Made by a program: the position numbers and the translations under genes. The notes under the pieces are model-generated. The model was given only the letters and a program-made list of their open reading frames with translations, had not been told where the DNA came from and did no database searches. Of a stretch of DNA of 64,000 bases, positions 59,801 to 64,000 are shown piece after piece. Within the stretch, counting starts at the first letter, position 1, and each line of letters starts with the position of its first letter. Source of the DNA: Saccharina japonica (Eukaryota > Sar > Phaeophyceae > Laminariales > Laminariaceae). The DNA is taken from positions 31,378 through 95,377 of the forward strand of contig MEHQ01003572.1 of the NCBI GenBank assembly GCA_008828725.1. Direction: 5' to 3'.

Positions 59801-62800
59801 GGAGCGGGCTGTGGGCGATGGGGTCAGACAACTTCCCTGGGTCGCTGCTGATTCGCCTTGGGCTCGGGCGGGACGCCGTGGCGCGCCACAACCCCTGGGA
59901 AGAGATGGTCAAGCTGTCGCAGGTGTTGGAACGTGACCTCCTCTTCTTTTTTTCTGTTATCCTTTCATTAGTTTCGCCCTTCTTTTCTCTCTCCCTCTTA
60001 TATACGTAGTCGTAACTCAGATCCTAGGTCACATATAGCAGGCTCTTCTGCCCCCTGCCTCCCTCAGTCCCTCCCTCCCACTACGGTTCGTTCGTGCCTT
60101 GTATTTTTCTACGGCAAGAATAATTCAGCCCTTTCTTCCCTACGTACCGGTAGTCGATTCGCGTCGCATTGTGCCTGCGGGCCCATATGCATATACACAC
60201 CCAGCTTAGTAGCGCATGGACCATGTACATACGCGGTTAGTTATTGCGCGCAGTGGACTAGCCCAGCGCTACGGTAGCGCGAGGGGGTGGGGTAATGCTT
60301 GAGCTAGATCTAAGAGTTCAGGAATATTATCTTCTCCGTAGGATCTAGACCATGAAGAATGGGAATGGAGAAGATTATTAGAGATCGGGAACGGTTCCAA
60401 GAATAATCTGCTGTTTGTTGTTCTAGAGAAAATTAGGCTTTTGGTTCATATTCGTGGCCAAAAGAACAGCAACGAGGCACTGTTTGGTTGATCGTGTGAG
60501 TTGGAATACCGAGTGGGTACAGCACGGAACAGTGCTGGCAGACTGGTAGAACACGCGAACAGACAGGGCTGCTGCTTTTGTAGCTGGCCAGCGGTCGCTG
60601 GGCTAGGTATTTCGTGATTTCTCATGGAATTACAGTTCCAAGCTCGGAAAGGAATGCGTGAGACGGGTCGAGTCGTACCACACGGTGCAAGCAGCGTACG
60701 CGCAAACGTCAACATCACGCATCTCAAAGACCGGTATGTTCTCATGTAGTTTGTTAATCTCTGACGCCCAAGGGCCGAGGGCGTACGTGTTTTAGGATGG
60801 CTTGAGCGACTTTCGAGGTGAGTTCGTTATCATCCTTTCACTTTACGAGGATTACGTTTCTGTCCGGCGTTTGTGTCCTTTGTAGCTTCGCTGTATAATA
60901 TCTCCCCCACTCTCACCCCCTCCCCTCCCTGCCCCCCTCCCCTTCCCGCCTCCCTTACCCCATCCCGGTTAATGCGTGTGTATGGTATGCATATTGTCCC
61001 AAAATAAAAGGGGGACAATGAAGCTGGTGCTAGTGCTTCCTCGCTGCAGACCGATGGCGGCCCAAGCGCCTCCAAGCCATCCGTCAACTATATCGATAGG
61101 GATGAAGAACATGCTGGAAGCGATGGGCACGATGGGACGGACACAGCAGCAGCGGCCGCGGCGGCGGCGGCAGTCGCGACACAAGGGCTGATGGGCAAGA
61201 AGAAGCCTTACTGTCTGAGGGCACACGTGTTTCAGTGCAAGGGGCTGCCCAGCTCGGAGGCTAGTGGGCTCCTCGACCCCTACATCAAGGTGTGGTTTAA
61301 GCAGCGTTGGCGTTTTTGGCGTCAGCGTTTTTGGCGTTAGAGTTTTTAGCGTTAGCGGTTCTAGCGTTAGCGTTTTTAGAGTGAACGTTAGCGTTAGCGT
61401 TTGTAGCGTTAGCGGTTTAAGCTTTAGCGTTTTTAGCGTTAGCGTTTTTAGCGTTAGCGTTTTTAGCGTTAGTGTTTTTAGCGTTAGCGCTTTTAGCGTT
61501 AGCGTTTTTAGCGTTAGCGTTTTTAGCGTTAGTATTTTTAGTGTTAGCATTTTTAGCGTTAGCGTTTCAGCGTTAGCGTTTTTAGAGTGAGCGTTAGCGT
61601 TAGCGTTTGTAGCGTTAGTGGTTTAAGCTTTAGCGTTTTAAGCGTTAGCGTTTCTAGCGTTAGCGTTAACGTTAGCGCTTTTAGCGTTAGCGTTAGCGTT
61701 AGCGTTACCGTTAGCGTTACCGTTAGCGTTAGCGTTTTCAGCGTTAGCGTTTCTAGCGTTAGAATTTTTAGCGTTAATGGTGTTTTGTTTTAGCATGAAC
61801 AGTTTGAGCGAGAGACGAGCAATGAACCCCCTATTGTCGTAGGGTCTCAAGTGAAGTGGTAGCTTTTTTACCCTCTACCGGGGGCTACAGTTTTCTGCCT
61901 TAGATACAGGAAAGGAGAGAGCACTCCCTCCCTCCGCGTGTCAACGTTAGGAGATGAGAGAGGGCGGGCCATCAACGCGTGCCTCGGCTCTCGGTCTCGG
62001 ATTCTTAGGAAGAGTACCAACCGCAGTACGTCGGTGAGGTTCTCCGATGTAGGATAAGCCCTTCTGGTGTGTCTCCTATGGCACGTTTATGTGTGACGAC
62101 CGTTCGACAGGCCTTTTCTCAAAGCCTGTCCTCCACACAGGACCGTCCATACAACAAGTATTTATCCCTTCCATAAAAACGAAGGTTCGCTTCATGGGTC
62201 GCAAGTACAAAACGACGCACGAGGGCGGGACGGCAGACCCCTGCTTCTACCAGACGATCGAGTTCCACGACATGCTTCCGGAGGACTTGAAGTTGGCTCC
62301 GGAAGTTAGGGTCGAGGTGAGGAAGGCTTTCATTTTCCCAAAATAAAGCCACTCGCGGGTTGATACCGGCATCGGCGGCGGCGGTGAACGTTCGTCCTGT
62401 GTCGTATGGGTCCCACCCGGTATCATGATGAGCTACTTAGATCGTATATACAAGGTGGCGAATAAATCTGCCTTGAAAGGTCTGCTGCTTATAGAAAAAT
62501 GAAGTGGGAGTGATCTAATATGATCTGTCTGTACCAGGTGTGGACGGTTTCTATATTGATATTTGAATACAAATACGGTCCTTAGATTTTCCGAGCAGAG
62601 TGGTATGCCTCGCCTATGGTATTGTACAATCAATGCAGTCGTACGTAGAGCCGCTTCAAGTAGAGCTAGGTATAAAAGTAGACGTCGCAATCAAGGAAAG
62701 ATAGACGGAGCGCGTGTCCAGCTTTACAGGGAATGCGGGCGAAGAGCTGCGGTCGATGTTCCAACCAACCAAGAGCTGTACAGGTAAATACCTGTTGCAT

Positions 62801-63955
62801 ACGGTACGTAATGGTCATGGGTATCGATATCGGAATCGAGGTCGATACGATACCGATAAACTAAAAAAGATGGGAGTCGATACGATGTCGATATTTGATA
62901 GATCGAAGCTTTCGTTCAGTAATCTTGGAACCAAAAAGGCGGGGATGCCAAAATACTTTCGATACGTACGATATATCGATATTTCGATGTATCGAAACTT
63001 TCGATACGATATCTAACACTACACTGTATACTGGTATATATATATATCGTACTGTACGTTAAGCAAACAAATGTGGTGAGGCCTGATCAAAATGCGGTGC
63101 AACCTCTGTGCCGATGAGCTTCAAAATAAACGTAGGTAGTCTTACGAATAGTAGCAATAATACAAATAGTATAAAGCTCAAGTAAGGAGAGCGTAAGAAA
63201 ATCGTGTGTAGGTGCTATATACCCCTGCCGTGGCACGCGTCAAAGACTCCACACGTCGGACAAACCGTCTACAGAAAGATCATCTATAGATCATCTACAA
63301 ATCATCTACAGATACTGACTTGCCGTTACGATATTGTATGTTGCGCAGGATCCGTATACTGCTGTAGTACAGATCCCAATCCAGGGAATATGTCCTATAA
63401 CGGGGAACCATAGTACATAGGACCTACGGGATACACGAAAACCTACCATACACGTTTCATTAGTTTTACTAACAACATTTGATCCTATTTACTACGGTCT
63501 CTCGCTATGTTGTACTGGTAGATAACATGCACCAGTAGGTTACACGGCTCCCACTCGACAACATGAGCTACAGCAGTAGATCACACAGATCAGGAACACC
63601 GGTATACCTTCCCTGGACGACCTACGTAGATCCCCAAGTGATAAAATCGATGATCTGGCCGTGGTGCGAAAGACTCAAAGGGCGGAACGTTTCTGTCGAG
63701 ATGGTTGCTGGGTTCCTCTCTCTCTCCCTGCCGCCCACTCACCATCAACGTGTTCCTTGCCTTTTTGATTGATTGATGAATTGTCCCGCGCTTGTGTATG
63801 CGTGTATGTGCGTGTCCATGCGTTTCGTCGAGAAGGTTTGGGACAAGGACCTTCTTGGAAGCAACACGCACGTCGCGGGCTGCCGGTTCCCGATGTCGGC
63901 GGCTACCCTGTCCGTCGGGAGCAGTAGCCGCGTGCCCACCCCGCGTTGGTACCAG
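34343..63955 (+). CDS. Gene B: ferlin-family multi-C2 protein, partial at right edge
   Basis: Twenty-three exons: 34343-34409, 35263-35393, 36617-36811, 37811-37897, 38297-38500, 39665-39780, 40771-40891, 42493-42585, 43103-43258, [gap], 48032-48146, 51015-51161, 51787-51960, 53531-53614, 53951-54105, 54722-54940, 55244-55358, 56295-56399, 57942-58001, 58869-58957, 59775-59922 (or from 59796), 61050-61289, 62185-62316, 63836-63955, continuing. All junctions agree in phase except exons 9-10. The product has at least six C2-type modules. The series PTWVNLYGAP, YRGRVLVAM, PDIIVYL-VRDMPESRVSYARIP and GHEVYRTWVAL...GPGD is typical of ferlins. Ferlins are tail-anchored proteins that promote Ca2+-linked membrane fusion; this role is inferred from the family. 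The transmembrane end lies outside the window. About 1,025 residues are visible. Exon calls are by hand; the weakest acceptors are those of exons 20, 22 and 23. Confidence 0.85.
34700..34800 (+). repeat. tRNA-like repeat, copy in gene B intron 1
   Basis: Contains CATAAGGCTTAGTTTGGGTA, GGCGATGGGTTGACC, TTTTACCAG and AGCCCAAC. The same series in opposite orientation occurs twice at 44,665-44,890. It resembles a tRNA 5' half but does not fold as a complete tRNA. Confidence 0.6.
35598..35770 (-). mobile_element. C-tailed repeat with a ~40-bp G-run
   Basis: A G-run at about 35,599-35,638 is followed by CGTACTCCTTTGTTTCTTACC, CATTGACCACACATCACTTT and ACGGTTGGGGCGCTCATTAC. On the minus strand this is the family's 3' end plus a poly-C tail. 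It matches 24,690-24,800 over about 130 bp. Confidence 0.75.
36240..36330 (-). repeat. Dispersed CTCCTC(A/G)(C/A)TTGAGGAG-type repeat fragment
   Basis: ATAGAGCTCCTCGCTTGAGA followed by GGGGCCTCAGGAAAAA resembles 49,745-49,830 and the reverse of 8,369-8,470. Confidence 0.45.
36982..37241. mobile_element. Fold-back MITE (~260 bp), copy 1, gene B intron 3
   Basis: Ends GTATAGAGCGTTGAATTTGC and its rough complement near 37,241. It contains GGTGCGATCGTTTTTTCAGC and CGAGCGCTGAAAAAAATAAC plus GATCGCACC in inverted order. The middle TTCGACTTTTTTTAGTTAGC is identical to copy 2. Confidence 0.75.
37811..37897 (+). CDS. Gene B exon 4: acidic linker
   Basis: Encodes VTYFVNSPEELERVEVDEMD followed by an Asp run and GNAK (29 codons, phase 0 at both ends). 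It links the first and second C2 modules. Confidence 0.82.
38297..40891 (+). CDS. Gene B exons 5-7: second C2 domain
   Basis: Exon 5 (38297-38500) reads APNVVSLLVEAGRNLRPPG, CDPLVVVRCGGK, RTNNPKWHFQAEI and ELVLIE. Exon 6 (39665-39780) reads VMHSGTMSNKLIGQARLTMV and WLPLLDS, leaving two bases. Exon 7 (40771-40891) completes the codon and reads WGFDAIGRGEVVVTARWHYD through MGGKTK. The order of strands matches a type-II C2 domain, with one Asp of the calcium loop present. Introns 5-7 carry a tandem array, an 88-bp MITE and a fold-back element. Confidence 0.87.
38620..39300 (+). repeat. Degenerate tandem array, unit ~60-70 bp, gene B intron 5
   Basis: About nine units combine AGGTCAAACGGCTTGGCACG, GGCATACTAAACGCT, TATAATACCCATTCCTGTTT and AAGAGAAGTACTGG with many changes. 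The array is interrupted by the 88-bp MITE at 39,002-39,089. A last piece lies at 39,360-39,450, where CGTAGATCC and CTCGTCGTGGA recall sequence next to the exon 5 donor. Confidence 0.8.
39002..39089. mobile_element. 88-bp piggyBac-like MITE, copy 4
   Basis: Perfect TTAA on both sides, ends CCCCTTAAGAACTA and CAGTTATGAATGGG, core GGGGACAAACTACTTGGAAT. It is inserted in the tandem array of gene B intron 5. Confidence 0.88.
39897..40072. mobile_element. hAT-like MITE candidate, copy 1
   Basis: Begins CAGGGCTCTTCAGGGGTC and ends with the complement of CAAGGTTATTCACGGGTCTG. The body is rich in GGGTCGGGTC and its complement. The flanks GATATTAG and GGTAATAG are similar 8-mers, as an hAT target duplication would leave. 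Related starts lie at 52,512 and 53,697. Confidence 0.5.
40430..40612 (-). repeat. Dispersed repeat with GAACACGCG(G/A)A core, copy 2
   Basis: Minus-strand relative of 55,620-55,800 and 60,480-60,650. On the plus strand: GAAATCACGAAAAGTACCTG, GCTGTCCAGCTGCAAG, CGCGTGTTCTACCAGTCTAC and GATCAACCAAAAC. Confidence 0.65.
40951..41226. mobile_element. Fold-back MITE (~275 bp), copy 2, gene B intron 7
   Basis: The left end ACCGTAAAAAAGAGCGTTGA, GTTGAGTTCGCACAG, GGTGGGTGCGATCG is mirrored at the right by CGATCGCACCCACCCCTGTG, TGCGAACTCAACTCAACGCT and CTTTCTTTACGG. The inverted repeats are about 60 bp. The core matches copy 1 at 36,982. Confidence 0.85.
42493..43258 (+). CDS. Gene B exons 8-9: charged helical linker and start of third C2
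   Basis: Exon 8 (42493-42585) is KREKEIKALEAMIGEFEYED plus an acidic tail. Exon 9 (43103-43258) continues with Glu-rich helix (EEAERAKESLALAARAEFEE) and ends AVRPGDYQLQ, the usual first strand of a ferlin C2 before FerI. Both are phase 0. The donor after exon 9 (CAG|GTTTGC) is weak. The next found exon does not continue this strand. Confidence 0.82.
42604..42680 (+). repeat. CCCACCTA-type minisatellite
   Basis: Imperfect CCACCCACCTACCCACCTA array about 75 bp long, starting 18 bp after the donor of gene B exon 8. Confidence 0.85.
43449..43652 (+). repeat. Dispersed repeat copy 2 plus CAA microsatellite
   Basis: ACGCATGCTACGGTAGAGGC through GATTTTGGAGGAAAAGTATA matches 8,369-8,530. It is followed by an AACAACAACAAC tract at about 43,610-43,651. 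Confidence 0.7.
43691..44190 (+). mobile_element. C-tailed repeat, long copy A
   Basis: About 500 bp matching the reverse complement of 51,981-52,492. In sense order: GGTTGGGTTGGCGTCGGTTG, GCGTGTTTTACAGC complement, GGGAATGGTCGTATCACGTA, CTTGCACCAAGCG complement, GTCTGCCTGGTTGGTGAAAA and GCGAGGGTCTATGGTCATA. The extreme 3' end and C-tract are missing here. It has no open frame of note. Confidence 0.85.
44665..44890 (-). repeat. tRNA-like repeat, two copies
   Basis: GTCCGTTGGGCT, GGTAAAAGGTGAACCAATCG, CCTACCCGAACTAAGC and CTTATAACAC occur twice (about 44,672-44,735 and 44,819-44,880). Between them, CTCTCCCCCCCTCTGGACCG resembles the same stretch of the 264-bp tandem unit at 46,143. Confidence 0.7.
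45540..46142 (-). repeat. Degenerate ~30-bp tandem array, left part
   Basis: About 20 units on the theme TTGACAGTTGCAATGATTGA, TACAATGG. The long minus-strand frame (45,409-46,002) exists because the unit is near a multiple of three and stop-poor; it is not a gene. The array resumes at 46,742. Confidence 0.88.
46143..46741 (-). repeat. 264-bp tRNA-like tandem repeat, 2.3 units
   Basis: GTGAGGGTATTACCGCTGAG begins at 46,143, 46,407 and 46,671, an exact period of 264. On the minus strand each unit contains TATAGCTCAGCGGTAATACC (A-box-like) and GGGTTCGAATCTCAC (B-box-like), but the acceptor and D stems do not pair as in a working tRNA. The units differ at only a few sites. The block interrupts the 30-bp array. 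The 230-codon plus frame is an artefact of the repeat. Confidence 0.9.
46742..46925 (-). repeat. Degenerate ~30-bp tandem array, right part
   Basis: AATGGTTAGTAGATGCAATC and further TTGACAGTTGCAATGGTTGA-type units continue the array interrupted at 46,143. Confidence 0.85.
46986..47022 (+). repeat. CT dinucleotide repeat
   Basis: CTCTCC then an uninterrupted CT run of about 15 units. Confidence 0.9.
47733..47960 (+). repeat. Compound CTG/CCACTG repeat before gene B exon 10
   Basis: About 225 bp of CTGCTGCCACTGCTGTCACTG-like triplets with a pure CTG run near 47,823-47,854. It is followed by a CCCT-rich pyrimidine tract that serves the exon 10 acceptor. Poly-Ala, poly-Leu and poly-Ser frames here are artefacts. 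Confidence 0.9.
48032..51161 (+). CDS. Gene B exons 10-11: end of third C2 and FerI-like segment
   Basis: Exon 10 (48032-48146) follows a strong pyrimidine tract and reads DQLMQATVNLRVLDANTFSR, IGSYQFDLLEIYVNK. Exon 11 (51015-51161) reads GHEVYRTWVALQNTESEHET, then GFLKLSITVLGPGDRQKVHD. In ferlins this order (IG.F..D...VY, H....W..L, G..G......VLG.GD) marks the FerI region. Exon 10 begins with one base that must complete a codon, whereas exon 9 ends on a full codon. Confidence 0.85.
48578..48665 (-). mobile_element. C-tailed repeat, short fragment
   Basis: GGGGGGGCGTACTCATTTGT, TGCTTGCCTCAGTCGTTTAA and CCATTGACTACGCGCCCC match the tail-proximal 60 bp of the family. Confidence 0.6.
49045..49295 (+). 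repeat. 13-bp minisatellite
   Basis: About 19 units of TCAATTTGTATCG with variants TCAGTTTGTATCG and TCAATTTGTATCA. The three plus-strand frames over it read as repeats of VSSICIVNLYRQF, which shows that the frame is meaningless. Confidence 0.92.
49615..49830 (-). repeat. Dispersed CTCCTCAAGTGAGGAG repeat and ACTTACTATTAGTATA array
   Basis: TTTCCCTCCAAAATCAGTG, then five ACTTACTATTAGTATA-like units (49,664-49,746), then GAGCTCCTCAAGTGAGGAGC and CCTCTACCGTAGCATGCATC. In reverse it matches 8,369-8,470 and 43,449-43,550. Confidence 0.7.
50521..50715 (+). repeat. Dispersed ~170-bp repeat, copy 2
   Basis: GTAGATCATCTACACCCTAA, CCTGCCGTTGTGAGATG, CGGCAACATGAGCTATG and AGATCATACAGATCAGGAAC match copies at 30,254 and 63,270. 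Confidence 0.8.
51238..51450 (+). mobile_element. C-tailed repeat, 5'-truncated
   Basis: Starts within the element at CACGGTGCCTCACAAGCGGT and runs through GTTCTTAGTAGGATGCAGCT, CAATGTCTGTCTGGTTGGTG and GACTACGGCCATGCACGACA to TGAGTACACCCCTCCC. Only the tail-proximal 210 bp are present. Confidence 0.8.
51787..54105 (+). CDS. Gene B exons 12-14: fourth C2 domain
   Basis: Exon 12 (51787-51960) has a Gly-rich linker and ELRFLVVYIFSAEDLPRFS, ending NAVVQ. Exon 13 (53531-53614) reads VDFAGNPPLRTSAVKVKG and WFAQ. Exon 14 (53951-54105) reads ELWLPVMVPAHSTTIDVSVW, HKEITGREVVAHAFFDF and leaves two bases. A SINE and C-tailed repeats lie in the introns but leave the splice sites intact. Confidence 0.87.
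51975..52492 (-). mobile_element. C-tailed repeat, long copy B
   Basis: On the plus strand it begins GGGTACTCATGTCGTGCATG just after the donor of gene B exon 12 and runs about 515 bp to CAACCCAACCTATAAATATA. It aligns with the reverse complement of 43,691-44,190 along almost the full length, including an A-run region near 52,375-52,397. Confidence 0.85.
52512..52625 (+). repeat. hAT-like GGGTC-rich repeat, copy 2
   Basis: CAGGGGTCTTCACGGGTCAT, GACCCGACCCGCGGGTCGGG and GGATCGGGTCAGGTCGGACC match the start and body of 39,897. The right end is unclear. Confidence 0.5.
53108..53420 (+). mobile_element. tRNA-derived SINE, copy 7, gene B intron 12
   Basis: Complete copy: GGTCGCCCCGGTGGTCTAAC, B-box GGGTTCGATTCTCC, GACCCCGGATCTGAGTCACG, GATAATGAATGGGATGG and a 15-bp A tail. 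AGAGCA occurs just before and just after, a possible short target duplication. The element ends about 110 bp before exon 13. Confidence 0.88.
53695..53792 (+). repeat. hAT-like GGGTC-rich repeat, copy 3
   Basis: CAGAGCTCTTCACGGGTCAT, CACCCGAACCGTGGGTTGG and GGGTCGAGTCGGGTCGGGTA match copies 1 and 2 in the same order. Confidence 0.5.
54490..54592 (+). mobile_element. C-tailed repeat, short copy with C-run
   Basis: CGTCTCGAAAGGGATGCGTG, GTCAATGGTCAAATGACTAA and GCAAGCAACAAATGAGTACG end directly in a C-run of about 16. This is the subfamily also seen at 24,690 and 35,640. Confidence 0.75.
54722..54940 (+). CDS. Gene B exon 15: WVNLYG ferlin segment
   Basis: One base completes the previous codon, then WPRLGKRAKKQYL, PPPTWVNLYGAP and YRGRVLVAMRVEARPPSE. 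The W(V/I/F)NLYG...(F/Y)RGR signature after a C2 domain is among the best ferlin markers. It ends with two bases (AG|GTGATG). Minus-strand and other-frame ORFs here are shadows. Confidence 0.88.
55244..58957 (+). CDS. Gene B exons 16-19: fifth C2 module and FerB-like region
   Basis: Exon 16 (55244-55358) reads PPEIFPETAKYTLRALVLQG, SDIPIFMFPNAQ. Exon 17 (56295-56399) reads KMRVVVTLGHTTLEFRARSN, VEWNQGDE. Exon 18 (57942-58001) reads VHMLELPADPAQIPDIIVYL. Exon 19 (58869-58957) reads VRDMPESRVSYARIPAVDVL and GDPYW. The PD.I.YL and RV.YARIP runs resemble the FerB domain as I know it. Phases are consistent throughout; exon 19 leaves two bases. Confidence 0.86.
55440..55812 (+). repeat. Dispersed CAGCACGG repeat, copy 3
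   Basis: About 370 bp similar to 60,310-60,655: GAATAATCCGCGGTTTGTT, AATTAGGC, a GGTTTATCGCACAGGTGGAA-like part, CAGCAGCACGGAATGG, AGAACACGCGAAAACAGACG and CAGCACCAAGC. Confidence 0.65.
56044..56278 (+). mobile_element. C-tailed repeat, 5'-truncated
   Basis: Starts at TGTCATCTACATGCAAGTCC and runs through GCCTCACAGGCGGTTCTTGG, GTCTGCCTGGTCGGTGAAAA and GCGAGGGTCTATGGTCGTAC to AAGTACCCTCCCCCCCACCC. It ends about 15 bp before the exon 17 acceptor. Confidence 0.82.
58097..58222. mobile_element. MITE with AGTAAATAGGACC inverted repeats, copy 1
   Basis: The left arm TATTACGGGGTGGGC...TAGTAAATAGGACC is mirrored by GGTCCTATTTACTATGGCCC, TCCGTAATA at the right. It lies in gene B intron 18. Confidence 0.75.
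59571..59722 (+). mobile_element. C-tailed repeat, short 5'-truncated copy
   Basis: Begins at CTTACCCCACGGCGCTTCGC and keeps CAATGTCTGCCTGGTTGGTG, TCCCGGTATTGTAGGGATGC and CGGCCGTGCACGACATGAGT, followed by a C-run of about 14. It ends about 50 bp before the first candidate acceptor of exon 20. Confidence 0.82.
59775..59922 (+). CDS. Gene B exon 20: linker after FerB-like region
   Basis: Reads SGLWAMGSDNFPGSLLIRLG, GRDAVARHNPWEEMVKLSQ, with donor CAG|GTGTTG at 59,923. Two in-phase acceptors exist (ACAG at 59,771-59,774 and GACAG at 59,791-59,795), differing by seven residues. A 5'-truncated SINE starts about 20 bp after the donor. Confidence 0.75.
59944..60178 (-). mobile_element. tRNA-derived SINE, 5'-truncated copy
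   Basis: Minus-strand tail and body: T-rich start, TTTCTCTCTCCCTCTTATAT, CGTAACTCAGATCCTAGGTC, CACTACGGTTCG, then the region before the head. The tRNA-like head is absent. Confidence 0.72.
60310..60655 (+). repeat. Dispersed CAGCACGG repeat, copy 4
   Basis: CAAGAATAATCTGCTGTTTG, TTTGGTTGATCGTGTGAG, GTACAGCACGGAACAGTGCT, GGTAGAACACGCGAACAGAC, CTGCTGCTTTTGTAGCTGGC and TTCCAAGC match copies at 30,490 and 55,440. Confidence 0.65.
61050..63955 (+). CDS. Gene B exons 21-23: sixth C2 module, continues off the edge
   Basis: Exon 21 (61050-61289) has an Ala-rich linker, then KKKPYCLRAHVFQCKGLPSS and GLLDPYIK. Exon 22 (62185-62316) reads VRFMGRKYKTTHEGGTADPC, FYQTIEFHDM and VRVE. Exon 23 (63836-63955) reads VWDKDLLGSNTHVAGCRF, then TPRWYQ, with donor CAG|GTACGA. 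The Asp of DPY, D.D and the following Asn are kept, so this C2 may bind Ca2+. The acceptors of exons 22 and 23 (GAAG|GTT and GAGAAG|GTT) lack pyrimidine tracts and were chosen because the protein then runs on without a break. Confidence 0.82.
61297..61790 (+). repeat. GTTAGCGTTTTTA minisatellite after gene B exon 21
   Basis: About 490 bp of GTTAGCGTTTTTAGC units (14-15 bp), switching to pure GTTAGC/GTTACC hexamers near 61,660-61,735. The pattern AGAGTGA(A/G)CGTTAGCGTTAG then TTAGCGGTTTAAGCTTTAGC occurs twice (61,378 and 61,583), a second-order repeat of about 205 bp. It starts within 10 bp of the exon 21 donor. Open frames over it are artefacts. Confidence 0.9.
63270..63603 (+). repeat. Dispersed ~170-bp repeat, copy 3, split by a MITE
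   Basis: AGATCATCTATAGATCATCT, ACTTGCCGTTACGA and GTACAGATCCCAATCC form the left half; CTCGACAACATGAGCTACAG and ATCACACAGATCAGGAAC form the right half. The MITE at 63,396-63,509 lies between. Confidence 0.78.
63396..63509. mobile_element. MITE with AGTA(A/C)ATAGGA inverted repeats, copy 2
   Basis: The left TATAACGGGGAACCATAGTA, CATAGGACC is mirrored by GATCCTATTTACTACGGTCT, CTCGCTATG. It is related to 58,097-58,222 and inserted in a ~170-bp repeat whose uninterrupted form is seen at 50,521. Confidence 0.75.
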
Positions 63956-63976
63956 GTACGATAGGCGTTAGGAATG

Positions 63977-64000
63977 GGGGGGGGGGGGGGGGGGGGGGGG
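63977..64000 (+). repeat. G-run at window end
   Basis: At least 23 G after GGAAT. In this window such runs mostly mark the tail of a minus-strand C-tailed repeat, so another copy may lie just past the edge. Confidence 0.6.

Noticed and set aside
60650..60740. Candidate extra ferlin exon between exons 20 and 21
   Set aside because: Exons 20 and 21 already agree in phase, the sequence overlaps a dispersed repeat, and no C2 or ferlin motif is encoded.

Overview
This is eukaryotic nuclear DNA. Coding sequence is sparse and split into short exons (67-472 nt) with gt/gc...ag introns from about 0.3 to 8.1 kb. Most of the rest is dispersed repeats, miniature transposons, tRNA-derived retroposons, minisatellites and homopolymer tracts. 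The exon style, repeat load and a ferlin-type protein fit a stramenopile, most likely a brown alga or close relative. That assignment is an inference; no species marker was recognised.

Region 1 to about 14.8 kb holds no intact gene. It contains a broken MULE-type transposase (about 1.3-2.3 kb, minus strand, with a SWIM zinc-finger motif), direct duplications, and a tRNA-derived SINE family: complete copies at 5.6, 9.85, 10.7, 11.2 and 11.96 kb, with a further copy at 4.8 kb whose tRNA-like head is degraded. It also carries a palindromic Harbinger-like element at 10.4 kb with a larger relative at 13.6-14.4 kb.

Gene A (14,843-26,635, plus strand) can be assembled with consistent phases from four exons. 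It encodes a 359-residue secreted protein with SGNH-hydrolase-like blocks. Its second intron is 8.1 kb and begins with a GC donor.

Region 26.6-34.3 kb has no gene I can support. It contains degenerate tandem repeats, a truncated SINE and an 88-bp MITE.

Gene B (34,343 to beyond the right edge, plus strand) is a multi-C2 protein of the ferlin family. Twenty-three exons were found by hand, and the phases agree at every junction but one. Between exons 9 and 10 (43,259-48,031) the phase and the protein both require an exon that I could not find. The introns hold many repeat families, including a retroposon-like family whose copies share one end carrying a poly-C tract and are truncated at the other.

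The two genes are unrelated in function: one is probably a secreted or lumenal esterase-like protein, the other probably a membrane-trafficking protein. The most notable signals are the C-tailed family, four 88-bp TTAA-flanked elements of identical length, several nested insertions that show the order of events, and the missing ferlin exon.
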